From Acidobacteriota bacterium (lineage in GTDB: Bacteria > Acidobacteriota > Terriglobia > Acidiferrales > UBA7541): a stretch of DNA of 64,000 bases. A model generated the notes under the pieces. It did not search any database, was not told the DNA's origin, and was given only the letters and a program-made list of their open reading frames with translations. Shown in pieces: positions 48,742-58,008 of the stretch. Numbering within the stretch: the stretch's first letter is position 1; the number at the start of each line of letters is the position of its first letter. The stretch is taken from contig PMTV01000039.1 in NCBI GenBank assembly GCA_003167215.1, forward strand, positions 1 to 64,000, given 5' to 3'. A program made the position numbers and the translations under genes.

Positions 48742-49611
48742 CTAGGGCATCACGACCGCGGCTGCGCCCCAGAAAAGCAGGAACAACAGACTAATATAGC
48801 CATTCACGGTGAAAAACGCAGCATTCATTTTGCTCAAGTCGTTGGGTTTCACCAGCGAATGCTCGTAGGCCAGCAGGGCCGCGACCACGGCGATTCCTGC
48901 CCAGGCCGGCCAAGCGAGTTGAAAACTGAACGCAAGCCAAGCCAGCAATCCGACCATCGCGATGTGCATGGCGCGCGCGATCACGAGCGCCCCAGCGATG
49001 CCGAATTTTTTCGGAATGGAATACAGCCCGGCAGTCTTGTCGAAGTCCACGTCCTGGCAAGCGTAGAGAACGTCGAAGCCGCCGACCCAGAGCGTCACCG
49101 CCGCGCAAAGGATCAGCATGCGCCAGTCGAGCGAGCCGCGAATCGCGATCCACGCAGCCGCAGGTGAAATGCCGAGGCAAAAGCCGAGAACGAAGTGCGA
49201 CCAGGAAGTGAATCGCTTGGTGTAAGAATAAAAAAACAAAATCGCCAGCGCAACGGGAGAAAGTTTCAGCGCGAGCGGATTCAGTTGCCATGCGGCGAGC
49301 ACCAGGACTGCTGACGCAATCAAAGTGAACATCCAGGCGAAACCGACGGAAAGCTCGCCTTTGGGCAGTGCGCGGTTCGCAGTGCGCGGATTGCTGGCGT
49401 CGTATTTCAGGTCGGCGATGCGGTTCATGGTCATGGCGGCGGAACGTGCGCCCACCATGGCTATGACGATCCACAGAATTTGCCGCCAGGTTGGAAGCGC
49501 GCCACCGGCCCGAGCGGCGAGCAAGGCTCCCACCAGCGCGAACGGCAGGGCGAAGACGGAGTGCTCGAACTTGATCATCTCAAGCACGATGCGTACCGGG
49601 CTTTTTGTCAC
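48742..49611 (-). CDS. UbiA-family prenyltransferase (probably menaquinone pathway)
   Basis: ARSAAMTMNRIADLKYDASNPRTANRALPKG and CQDVDFDKTAGLYSIPKKFG Asp-rich motifs; directly downstream of is mqnE on the same strand. Confidence 0.92.
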   Translation of the reverse strand: MTKSPVRIVLEMIKFEHSVFALPFALVGALLAARAGGALPTWRQILWIVIAMVGARSAAMTMNRIADLKYDASNPRTANRALPKGELSVGFAWMFTLIASAVLVLAAWQLNPLALKLSPVALAILFFYSYTKRFTSWSHFVLGFCLGISPAAAWIAIRGSLDWRMLILCAAVTLWVGGFDVLYACQDVDFDKTAGLYSIPKKFGIAGALVIARAMHIAMVGLLAWLAFSFQLAWPAWAGIAVVAALLAYEHSLVKPNDLSKMNAAFFTVNGYISLLFLLFWGAAAVVMP

Positions 49612-50216
49612 GGCTGAACCTGCTGCGTTGTTAAACGGAATTGTGCAGTTCTGGCCCCGGGTAGAAATGTCTCGGTCGTTTGTTTTGAGCGAGTTACAGC
49701 CGATTCTATATATCGGGCTGTGCCGGTTAGAAATGATGCCGTCGATCTAGAATTCGGAGCAGAAATGGGCCGCTGGTGAGCCATAGCCGCGCTGCGGAGG
49801 AAGGGCCCGGGAAGCAACGTCGACAAACAACCCGCGAAGCTGTTTCGCTCCGCCTGCCCGCCGCCAAATTTGCCCAAAATAATCACGATTTACGCTAGCA
49901 CTTCGGTCGGCGAGTTTCAAGGACTTGCAGGCTGTGGACGTATTGTGTTGCGGCGCAGGACCTACGGGAACGGTCGCGGGTGCCACCTTCGCTAGCCAAC
50001 AAAGCAAAGTGTGCAGAACTGAGGTTTTCGAAATGCCTGCCTGCGGTACCGGGGTGATCATCCAGAGTTCGCCCACCGTTCCGTTCGCTAAGATCTGAAA
50101 TCTTTCGCTTCGAGCGTCCATCTCGTTTCAGAAAACCGAGCGAGCGTGCCACGGCCGGGACCAGGATTGGCATGCTACCATCATGAATGGAAGCGCAATT
50201 CCAAAAGACAAAAGCA

Positions 50217-51146
50217 ATGACCCTGGACCGCAGAAAATTCCTGACAACGATGGCCACGGCGGGCGCGGCCATGGCTCTGCCGTACTTCCCTGCTGAAAAA
50301 GCGCCGGCGCCGGGGTCGTTTGATTTTGTTTTCTTCACGGACACGCACATCGAGCCCGAGCTCGACGCGGCGCATGGTTGCGGCATGTGCTTCAGCAAAA
50401 TCGCGTCACTAAAGCCGGAATTCGCCATCATGGGCGGCGACCACGTTTTCGACGCGGCCAGCGTGAACCAAGCGCGGGCGGGAATGGTTTTCGATCTTTA
50501 TAAGCGCACCGAGCAGACGCTGGGCATGCCGGTTCACAACGCGATTGGTAACCACGATATCTTCGGCGTCATGACGAGAAGCGGCGTCGCACCCACCGAT
50601 CCCGCGTACGGCAAAAAAATGTATCAGGACCGCATGGGCCAGACCTACTACTCGTTTGATTACAAGGGCTATCACTTTGTCGTGCTCGATTCGATTCAGC
50701 CGACCGAAGACCGTATGTGGGAAGCGCGTGTGGATGAAGAGCAGCTGCACTGGTTGCGCGACGATTTGAAGCGTCTGCCGCAAGGTGCGCCGATCATCGG
50801 GGTGGTTCACTGCCCGGTGGTCACCGCGTTCGCCACGTACGCGGAGATCGTCACCGCGGGCCGCAAGTACAACACCATGACCGTTGCCAACGGAGCCGAA
50901 GTGCTCGAGGTTTTGGACAACGCAAATGTTCTAGCCGTGCTGCAGGGGCACACGCATGTGAACGAAATCGTGCAGCACAAGAGCACGCAGTACATCACCA
51001 GCGGAGCGGTCTGCGGAAATTGGTGGCACGGTTCGCGCCTGGGCACGCCGGAAGGATTTACGGTCGTCAGCCTGCGCGAAGGGAAAATTAGCACGCGCTA
51101 CGAAACCTACGGATTCCACAGCGTCGACGTCCGCGACAGGTTTTAG
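50217..51146 (+). CDS. Tat-signal metallophosphoesterase
   Basis: DRRKFLTTMATAGAAMALPYF signal; FFTDTHIEPE, GGDHVFD, GNHD, GHTHVNE; ORF opens at 50187. Confidence 0.88.
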   Translation: MTLDRRKFLTTMATAGAAMALPYFPAEKAPAPGSFDFVFFTDTHIEPELDAAHGCGMCFSKIASLKPEFAIMGGDHVFDAASVNQARAGMVFDLYKRTEQTLGMPVHNAIGNHDIFGVMTRSGVAPTDPAYGKKMYQDRMGQTYYSFDYKGYHFVVLDSIQPTEDRMWEARVDEEQLHWLRDDLKRLPQGAPIIGVVHCPVVTAFATYAEIVTAGRKYNTMTVANGAEVLEVLDNANVLAVLQGHTHVNEIVQHKSTQYITSGAVCGNWWHGSRLGTPEGFTVVSLREGKISTRYETYGFHSVDVRDRF

Positions 51147-51225
51147 CAGCCCCCCTGTTCCGAAACAGCCCAGGAAAATGGAACGCAACAACGCAGGCAA
51201 GCGTCCCACAAGCAAGGAGAAAACA

Positions 51226-51741
51226 ATGCTCACTCGCCCAGCTCTGTTGTTTGTTCTGTGCTTCGCGCTCTCCGGCACTTTAGTCTGCGCCGCTTCCGCT
51301 CAGGCTCAGGAGTCTGCGTCCGCGCCTGTGCCGGCGCAACTTGTGTCCGCCGGGAAGATTTTCATCTCCAACGCGGGCGGAGACATTGATCCCAACACCA
51401 GGCGATTGGGCGAATTTGTGGGGCTTCCCATTCGGCCTTACAACGAGTTCTACGCGGCTATGAAATCCTGGGGACGATATCAGCTCGTATCCACTCCGGC
51501 CGACGCCGATCTGATTTTCGAACTCAGTTTCTCCGTGTCCCTCGAAAGCGGCGCTGCTGACGCGAAATTTCACCTGGTAATCCTGGATCCCAAGACGCAC
51601 GTGACGCTGTGGGCGTTTACCGAATACATCGAAAACGCAATATTGGGGAGCAACCGCGAGAAGCACTTCGAGCAAGGGATGCAGAGTATTGTCGCCGACG
51701 CAAAATCGCTGGCCAGCTTATCCGCTCCTATCTCCCGTTAA
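51226..51741 (+). CDS. Exported hypothetical protein
   Basis: Signal peptide PALLFVLCFALSGTLVCAASAQAQ; ORF 51178..51741. Confidence 0.65.
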   Translation: MLTRPALLFVLCFALSGTLVCAASAQAQESASAPVPAQLVSAGKIFISNAGGDIDPNTRRLGEFVGLPIRPYNEFYAAMKSWGRYQLVSTPADADLIFELSFSVSLESGAADAKFHLVILDPKTHVTLWAFTEYIENAILGSNREKHFEQGMQSIVADAKSLASLSAPISR

Positions 51742-51834
51742 TCTTTCTAATAGAGTGGGTGTAAACATTCGGATTCGGGAGGCGCGATGGGTGTGGTAAG
51801 TTCTCGGCAGTCGAGGGAAACGGGAGGAATTTGT

Positions 51835-53472
51835 ATGGCCAGGAAATTTGCGGGGATGCCTCTAGCGACGATTATCGCGGTGATTGCGTTGGCGCTTACG
51901 GTTGCGGCGCACGGTGGGATTGCGCAGCAGGGGACGCAGACGCACTTTGATGGAAAGAGTTGGTGGGGGTACATCAAAGTGCTGGCGGACGACAACATGG
52001 AAGGACGCGAGACCGGGAGCGACGGGTTGCGGAGGGCGGAAGCATACATCGTCGAGCAGTTGAAGATGAATGGGCTGGAGCCCGCGGGGAGCGACGGATT
52101 TTACCAGCCGGTGAAATTCGAGTCGCGGGAGATTATCGAGAAGGACTCGAGCGCGGCGCTGGTGCGTGACGGCAAGAGCGAGCCGCTCACGCTGGGCGAA
52201 GATGTGTACTTTGGCACGAGAGCGGATCTGGCGCCGGAAGTTGAGGCTCCGCTTGTGTTCATTGGATATGGATTGAAGATTCCCGAGCAGAATTACGACG
52301 ACCTCGCGGGGCTGGATTTGAAAGGCAAGGTGGTGGTGATTTTTGCGGGATCGACGGCGGAAACGCCGAGTGCGCTGTCGGCGCATTATCAGTCTGCGGG
52401 TGAGCGCTGGAAATCGTTGCGCGCGGCGGGAGCGATTGGTGTGATCAGCATTCCGAATCCGGCGTCGATGGATATTCCGTGGTCGCGGATGACGGCGAAC
52501 CGGACGCATCCGAGCATGGCGCTTGCGGATCCGCAATTCAACGAGACGGAAGGCTTGAAACTTTCGCTGACTGTGAATCCAGCGAGCGCGGAGAAATTCT
52601 TCGCGGGCTCCGGGCACACGTTCGCGGAAATTGCGGCGCTGGGCAAAGACCGCAAACCGCTGCCGCGTTTTCCGCTGGGGGTTTCCATTCAGGCTAAAGC
52701 GAAGATCGAAAAGAAGGCGGTGGAATCCGCGAACGTGATTGCGAAATTGCCGGGGAGCGATGCGACGCTGAAGGATGAGTACGTGGTGCTGTCGGCGCAC
52801 GTGGATCATTTGGGAATTGGAGCGCCGATCAACGGAGACAAAATTTATAACGGAGCGATGGACAACGCGTCGGGCGATGCGGTGCTGTTGGATGTGGCGG
52901 CTTCGCTTAAGAAGTCGCCGGAGAAGCTGAAGAGGTCGCTGCTGTTTGTTTTCGTTACGGGGGAAGAAAAGGGGCTGCTGGGCTCGAGATATTTTTCGAT
53001 ACATCCGACGGTGCCGGCGAAGTCGATGGTGGCGGACATCAATATCGACATGTTTCTGCCGATCTTTCCGCTGAAAGTGCTTACGGTGTACGGCTTGCAG
53101 GAATCGAGCCTCGGCGAACTAGTGACGCAAGTGGCGGAGGCTCGCGGAATTCGCGTGCAGGCCGACCCAGAGCCGCTGAGAAATTCGTTTATTCGCAGCG
53201 ATCAGTACAGTTTTATTCGCGCGGGAGTGCCGTCGCTGGCGATGAAGGTGGGCTTCGTTCTTGGATCGCCCGAACAACAAATAGCCAAGGATTGGCTGAC
53301 GAACCGGTATCATGCGCCTTCGGATGATTTGGACCAGCCGGTTGATTTGTCGGCTGCGGCGGGGTTCGAGGAGATTATGCGCGGACTGATGATTGCGGTG
53401 GCGAATGATCCGCAACGGCCGCAGTGGAAGCAGGACAGTTTCTTTCGCCGTTACGCGCAAGCGGGAAATTGA
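51835..53472 (+). CDS. M28-family metallopeptidase with PA-like domain
   Basis: LSAHVDHLGIG, MDNASGDAVLLDVAASL, FVTGEEKGLLGSRYFS; ATG 51835 with gggagg upstream. Confidence 0.92.
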   Translation: MARKFAGMPLATIIAVIALALTVAAHGGIAQQGTQTHFDGKSWWGYIKVLADDNMEGRETGSDGLRRAEAYIVEQLKMNGLEPAGSDGFYQPVKFESREIIEKDSSAALVRDGKSEPLTLGEDVYFGTRADLAPEVEAPLVFIGYGLKIPEQNYDDLAGLDLKGKVVVIFAGSTAETPSALSAHYQSAGERWKSLRAAGAIGVISIPNPASMDIPWSRMTANRTHPSMALADPQFNETEGLKLSLTVNPASAEKFFAGSGHTFAEIAALGKDRKPLPRFPLGVSIQAKAKIEKKAVESANVIAKLPGSDATLKDEYVVLSAHVDHLGIGAPINGDKIYNGAMDNASGDAVLLDVAASLKKSPEKLKRSLLFVFVTGEEKGLLGSRYFSIHPTVPAKSMVADINIDMFLPIFPLKVLTVYGLQESSLGELVTQVAEARGIRVQADPEPLRNSFIRSDQYSFIRAGVPSLAMKVGFVLGSPEQQIAKDWLTNRYHAPSDDLDQPVDLSAAAGFEEIMRGLMIAVANDPQRPQWKQDSFFRRYAQAGN

Positions 53473-53610
53473 AGGAGAAGGTCAAAGCTCACGCTTCATT
53501 CGAAGAGATGTGCCGACCGCCAATCAGGGTATTCCGACCGTCTGCAAGAGCAAACCTTTGTGGGTGCAGTTGCGTCTTATTCGGCAGCCGGTCCCTTCTT
53601 GGCCGTCAAA

Positions 53611-54687
53611 ATGAAGAGGCTCCTTATACCGATCGCGATGACCGTTTTCAGCTGTTTCGCCCGACCTTCCCTCGCGCAGGTTCAATCAACCAGTCAGAAC
53701 GGTACATCGGTTGTTGAAGAGAACAGTTTTGTACAGTGGCTGACTCCGATCTATCGTGATTGGCTGACTGAAGACGCCGGATACATCATTACTAAAGATG
53801 AGCGCAGAGCCTTTCTTGAACTCACCAACGACGCAGATCGGGATTTATTTATCCAACAATTTTGGGAACGGCGCAATCCGGCTCCGGACTCGCAGGACAA
53901 TACTTTTGAATCCGAGCATTATCGTCGCATTTCCTACTCCAACGACCATTTCTCCGCTGGAAGTATCGCTGGATGGAAGGCTGACCGTGGCCGGATCTAC
54001 ATCGAGTTCGGATCTCCCGACGAGATTGTGCAGCATTCCGCCGGAGTTGCCGAGTCTCGGGAGATGTGGCGTTATCGGTACCTCGAAGGAATTGGAGAAG
54101 ACGCTGAGTATGAATTCACTGACTCGAATGGCTCGGGTGATTATCGACTAGACGGTCAGCCCGCTGAGCTCGGAGATCGTTTTCAATTCGAAGGCTCAAC
54201 GGAGTTGGGATGCACAGGGTGCATTCGCGAGCCAGTTGAGGCTAGTGCGGAGGAAATCTCAAGCTTTGTGCCTCGATTCAAGGATCTCGAAGCAGTAGCT
54301 GTCCCGCACCTCCTCCGTAACGACGTCAATTTTAAATTTCATTTTGCTCCCGTTCCTGTGACTCCTTTCACGGCACTCGTTCCGATGACGATTGAGGTTC
54401 CTTTTTTTGAGTTTTCGCAACAAGGGAAGACCGAGGAACCGGTAAGGCTGAATTTATCTTGCCGGATTATCGATGCCAATGGCCGAATAGTAGAAACTTT
54501 AGAGGAGACGATTCCTCAGGCTGCTTCTGCGCGCCAGGACTCGACGGAACCTTATCTGTTTCAGAGGAGTATTCCGCTACGCCCCGGCTTATATGAAATC
54601 TCGATAGTCGTGGGCAATCCTGAATCCGGAAATGTTGGCAGCGCCTTCACCGAACTGGTTGTACCAACCAAGACGACCGAAAAATAG
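53611..54687 (+). CDS. GWxTD domain-containing protein
   Basis: FWERRNPAPDSQDNTFESEHYRRISYSNDHFSAGSIAGWKADRGRIYIEFGSPDEI. Confidence 0.85.
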   Translation: MKRLLIPIAMTVFSCFARPSLAQVQSTSQNGTSVVEENSFVQWLTPIYRDWLTEDAGYIITKDERRAFLELTNDADRDLFIQQFWERRNPAPDSQDNTFESEHYRRISYSNDHFSAGSIAGWKADRGRIYIEFGSPDEIVQHSAGVAESREMWRYRYLEGIGEDAEYEFTDSNGSGDYRLDGQPAELGDRFQFEGSTELGCTGCIREPVEASAEEISSFVPRFKDLEAVAVPHLLRNDVNFKFHFAPVPVTPFTALVPMTIEVPFFEFSQQGKTEEPVRLNLSCRIIDANGRIVETLEETIPQAASARQDSTEPYLFQRSIPLRPGLYEISIVVGNPESGNVGSAFTELVVPTKTTEK

Positions 54688-54743
54688 CAAACACGGGCCG
54701 GACAGCCGCAAGGCGAAGGCATTGCCCCGATTCGCCAAGGCTT

Positions 54744-55367
54744 TCAGGGCGATAGCTTGCTGCCGCGCCAGCGGTATTGTTTTTCTTGGGGGAGGCCGAG
54801 TTGGGCTAGGACGCGGTAAGCGAATTGGGTAACGATGTCGTCGATGGATTTTGGGGCGTAGTAGAAGGCGGGCATGGCGGGCATTATGGTGGCGCCTGCA
54901 TCGTGTACGCGTAGCATGTTTTCGAGGTGGATGCGGTTGAGGGGCGTTTCGCGCAAGCAGAGGACGAGGCGGCGGCGCTCTTTCAGGCAGACGTCGGCGG
55001 AACGGGAAAGCAGATCGCTTGCGATTCCGGTGGCGATGGAAGCGAGAGCACCGGCCGAGCAGGGGATGATGACCATGGCGTCCACCGGCGCGCTGCCCGA
55101 GGCGATGCTGGCGCCGATGTCTTTGTTGGGCAAGTATTCGATTTTTTTTGCGGGCGTTCCGGTGAGGAGCGGTGCGAGTTTTTTTCCGTCGGCGGCGACG
55201 ATGTCGAGCTCCGTGGCGATAAGACGCTGGCCGGCATCGGTGACGACCAGGAAGACTCGCTCGACGCGAGGGTCAGCGTCGAGGAAACGCAGCACGCTTT
55301 GCGCGTAGACTGCGCCGCTTGCGCCGGTGACGCCGACAGTGATGTAGGTTCCTCTGGTTTTCGCCAT
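54744..55367 (-). CDS. ubiX: UbiX-like flavin prenyltransferase
   Basis: ITVGVTGASGAVYAQSVLRFL, IPCSAGALASIATGIASDLLSRSADVCLKERRRLVLCLRETPLNRIHLENML. Confidence 0.95.
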   Translation of the reverse strand: MAKTRGTYITVGVTGASGAVYAQSVLRFLDADPRVERVFLVVTDAGQRLIATELDIVAADGKKLAPLLTGTPAKKIEYLPNKDIGASIASGSAPVDAMVIIPCSAGALASIATGIASDLLSRSADVCLKERRRLVLCLRETPLNRIHLENMLRVHDAGATIMPAMPAFYYAPKSIDDIVTQFAYRVLAQLGLPQEKQYRWRGSKLSP

Positions 55368-55482
55368 GGCTTTCGCCGAACCATCGAGTCTAGGTGGGCG
55401 GTTTCTGCAAAGTCAAGGCGAGGGCGCTGCCGTAGTCCGTCTCCGCTAGGCGCGTTCATGCGAGTAGATGGTTATCGCGGGA

Positions 55483-57237
55483 TTATTCCCGGTGGGAAGC
55501 GCGGGCGGCTTTTGCTTTTGTATTTGCCTTGGGGGCACTGGCAATTTGCGACCACTCCTCAAAGGGATGTTGGGATGGCTGGAGCCGTCCCGGATTCATG
55601 ATGTTGTCAGGGTCGAGGCCGTGCTTGATGGCTGCCACAGCCTTCACACCCAGCGGCGAAATGTCCGCGGAGAGCCATGGCAAGTGTTCGGTGCCAACGG
55701 CATGGTGGTGCGAGAGAGTGGCGCCGCCGTCGATGAACGACTGCTGGGCGGCTCGCTTGACGTTCAAATATTGCTCCATTTCGTGACCCCGCTGCTGCAT
55801 GAAACCAAATGTGAAATAAAGGCTCGCTCCGCTGCGATAGGTGTGGCTGATATGACAGCCGGACCAGGGTGGCACACCGCTTTCCAAAATACCGTCTCGT
55901 AGAGCTTTCATCGTCGCCTGGTAGAGAGGGAGGATGTTGCTCCACACTGTTGCGGTTTCGCTTACATCCGTGGTGGCGTCGCGCTCGAGCAGAAAATCAC
56001 GGATATGCGGAAAATCGTATTTGGTGGCCTCGAAAGACCTGCCCGAGCTTGACCCCAAGCTGACTCCACCGAATTTGCGGTAGATCGCGTTCACTTGACG
56101 CAATTGGCGTGTGACATCAGCTTTGCGGCCTTCGAATGAGGTTAGCATCAGGCACGCGCGGGGCAGGTCGAAGCCTCTCACGCGGAGGTAGCGTTTGAAG
56201 ATTTTGCTCGCCGCCTGCGAGAGTCGCGATGACGGGGGTTTGAACGCGAGCGATAGCGCAGTCTTGTCGGGATCGTTGAGCCGCACCATCGACGGCATGC
56301 ACTCCTTGCGCACGCATTCGCGCATGGCCTGCAGGCCTGCTTCGAATTCGGGAAACAGGTAGGCCGGAACAAGACGCGACTCGGGCCGGGGGTGGACTTG
56401 CAGCGTGGCTTCGGTGATTACGCCCAGCGTACCCTCACTGCCGATGCATAGATGGTTCACGTCAATTCCGTTCGACGATTTAGGGACGGTGCGCGTGGCC
56501 AGCACGCCTTCGGGCGTCACCATGCGCAGAGAGACGACCATATCTTCAATCTTGCCGTATTTGTCGCTTTGCATCCCGGCGGAGCGTGTGGCGATCCAAC
56601 CTCCGAGAGTAGAGTGCAGAAACGAATCCGGGAAATGGCCGAGCGTCATGCCGTGCAACCCCAACTGCTCTTCCAAATCGGGGCCAAAGACTCCGGCCTC
56701 GACACGCGCGGTGAACGATTCGGCATCCACGGCGAGGACTCGCCGCATGCGGCGCATATCCAACGACACGGCCATGCGGCGGGTTTCCATGCGCTCCAGG
56801 CAACCGGAAATATTCGAGCCGCCGCCGAAGGGGATGACCATCACGTCGTGATGCGCCGCAGCTCGCAGCGTGACCAACACATCGTTTTCGTTTTCCGGGT
56901 AAACCACCAAATCGGGAGCGCCTTCGGCTGATCCGCGGCGCAGGCGAAACAGGTCGCGGAAGCCTTTGCCGTAGGCGTGAATCACACGCTCGTAACGGCT
57001 GTCGCAAACTTGGTTAGAGTCTAAGGCGGAGATTAGTTCGGCCAAAAAGCGAGGATTGACGATTGTCTCGGGCAGTTGGACAGAATCGAGAAGGACTAGC
57101 GGAGCGCCAGGAGCGTCTCCTTCGATACCCAGTTGCGCTTTCGCGAAGGGCCAGAAGCCGGGATGGGCTTCGGAGTTGAAATCTACTTCGACATCGCCCC
57201 AACCCCACCACTTCATATGCCTGGGGTTGTAGACCAT
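55483..57237 (-). CDS. FAD-linked oxidase resembling alkyldihydroxyacetonephosphate synthase
   Basis: MKWWGWGD N-terminus, VIPFGGGSNISGC FAD-binding motif, GATLSHHHAVGTEHLPWL and DPDNIMNPGRL C-terminus. Confidence 0.85.
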   Translation of the reverse strand: MVYNPRHMKWWGWGDVEVDFNSEAHPGFWPFAKAQLGIEGDAPGAPLVLLDSVQLPETIVNPRFLAELISALDSNQVCDSRYERVIHAYGKGFRDLFRLRRGSAEGAPDLVVYPENENDVLVTLRAAAHHDVMVIPFGGGSNISGCLERMETRRMAVSLDMRRMRRVLAVDAESFTARVEAGVFGPDLEEQLGLHGMTLGHFPDSFLHSTLGGWIATRSAGMQSDKYGKIEDMVVSLRMVTPEGVLATRTVPKSSNGIDVNHLCIGSEGTLGVITEATLQVHPRPESRLVPAYLFPEFEAGLQAMRECVRKECMPSMVRLNDPDKTALSLAFKPPSSRLSQAASKIFKRYLRVRGFDLPRACLMLTSFEGRKADVTRQLRQVNAIYRKFGGVSLGSSSGRSFEATKYDFPHIRDFLLERDATTDVSETATVWSNILPLYQATMKALRDGILESGVPPWSGCHISHTYRSGASLYFTFGFMQQRGHEMEQYLNVKRAAQQSFIDGGATLSHHHAVGTEHLPWLSADISPLGVKAVAAIKHGLDPDNIMNPGRLQPSQHPFEEWSQIASAPKANTKAKAARASHRE

Positions 57238-57524
57238 CGCCGCTCCCTCACATTCATGCAGTATGCGTAGATTCTTACCCGAAGATTGGCGCGCGAACCC
57301 GAAGACCTTGAAAAAGCTGCAAGCGGTCTCGCGTAGGTCTAACTTCGTGACATGACGGGCACTACGCGGCCACGTGCCTCGGATGTTATTCCTTTTCCGG
57401 GGCGCGAGCCACTAAGTTTCGGGCGAGTTCCTGTTGCAGCAGAGATCTCACATGCGCGGTCGCTCTGGTGGAACTTCTTTCTAGCTTTACGGGATGAAGC
57501 AAAAACGGGGGCTAGAATGGAGGG

Positions 57525-57671
57525 ATGCAGCGGAAGATTTTTTGGGCGACGTTCACCCTACTGGGCATAGCGGCGGATATGGCTTTGCCGCTATTGTGGG
57601 CGCTTGCGGCTACGATTCCGATTGGCATTGCGAGCTGGTGGTTCGCGTATCGGACGGATTGGTTTGGCTAG
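57525..57671 (+). CDS. Putative 48-aa membrane protein
   Basis: MQRKIFWATFTLLGIAADMALPLLWALAATIPIGIASWWFAYRTDWFG; below the ORF-track length cut-off. Confidence 0.45.
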   Translation: MQRKIFWATFTLLGIAADMALPLLWALAATIPIGIASWWFAYRTDWFG

Positions 57672-58008
57672 GTCTTATAAGCCACGGTAAACGTTGGATC
57701 AGAGTGCCGGGAGGCGGCAGCACCCTCACCCGCCACCAAAACTCCTTCGCAATTGCAGGCATGTGGATTGAGCACAGGCGCAAATATTCACGGCACACCC
57801 GGGGGTTCTGTGTTATACTGCGTTTGCGCTTAATACAGCGGTTGTGGTTGTGCGGTCCCTCTGAGTGGTTGAGCTGAGAATACCCGCCTTCAGTCTTCTC
57901 CGTAAGTCTTCAGCGTAATTTAAAACAAAAGAACTGGTTATGAGCTGATCGTCGTGCCCCGCCTAAATGGTGTGTGTGCGCGGCGACAGCCTGCCAGACA
58001 AAAGGTAA

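Noticed and set aside
49747-50121. Minus-strand 124-aa ORF and plus-strand frame with GAGPTG resembling an FAD-binding motif
   Set aside because: The match is only a few residues with no flanking family pattern, and neither frame shows coding-like composition; kept only as part of the unexplained-gap finding
57871-57890. gctgagaatacccgcc resembling the CTGAGA...ACCC core of a TPP riboswitch
   Set aside because: No upstream GGGGTGC partner and no downstream GAACCTGAT block; the downstream gene is a DEAD-box helicase, not a thiamine gene
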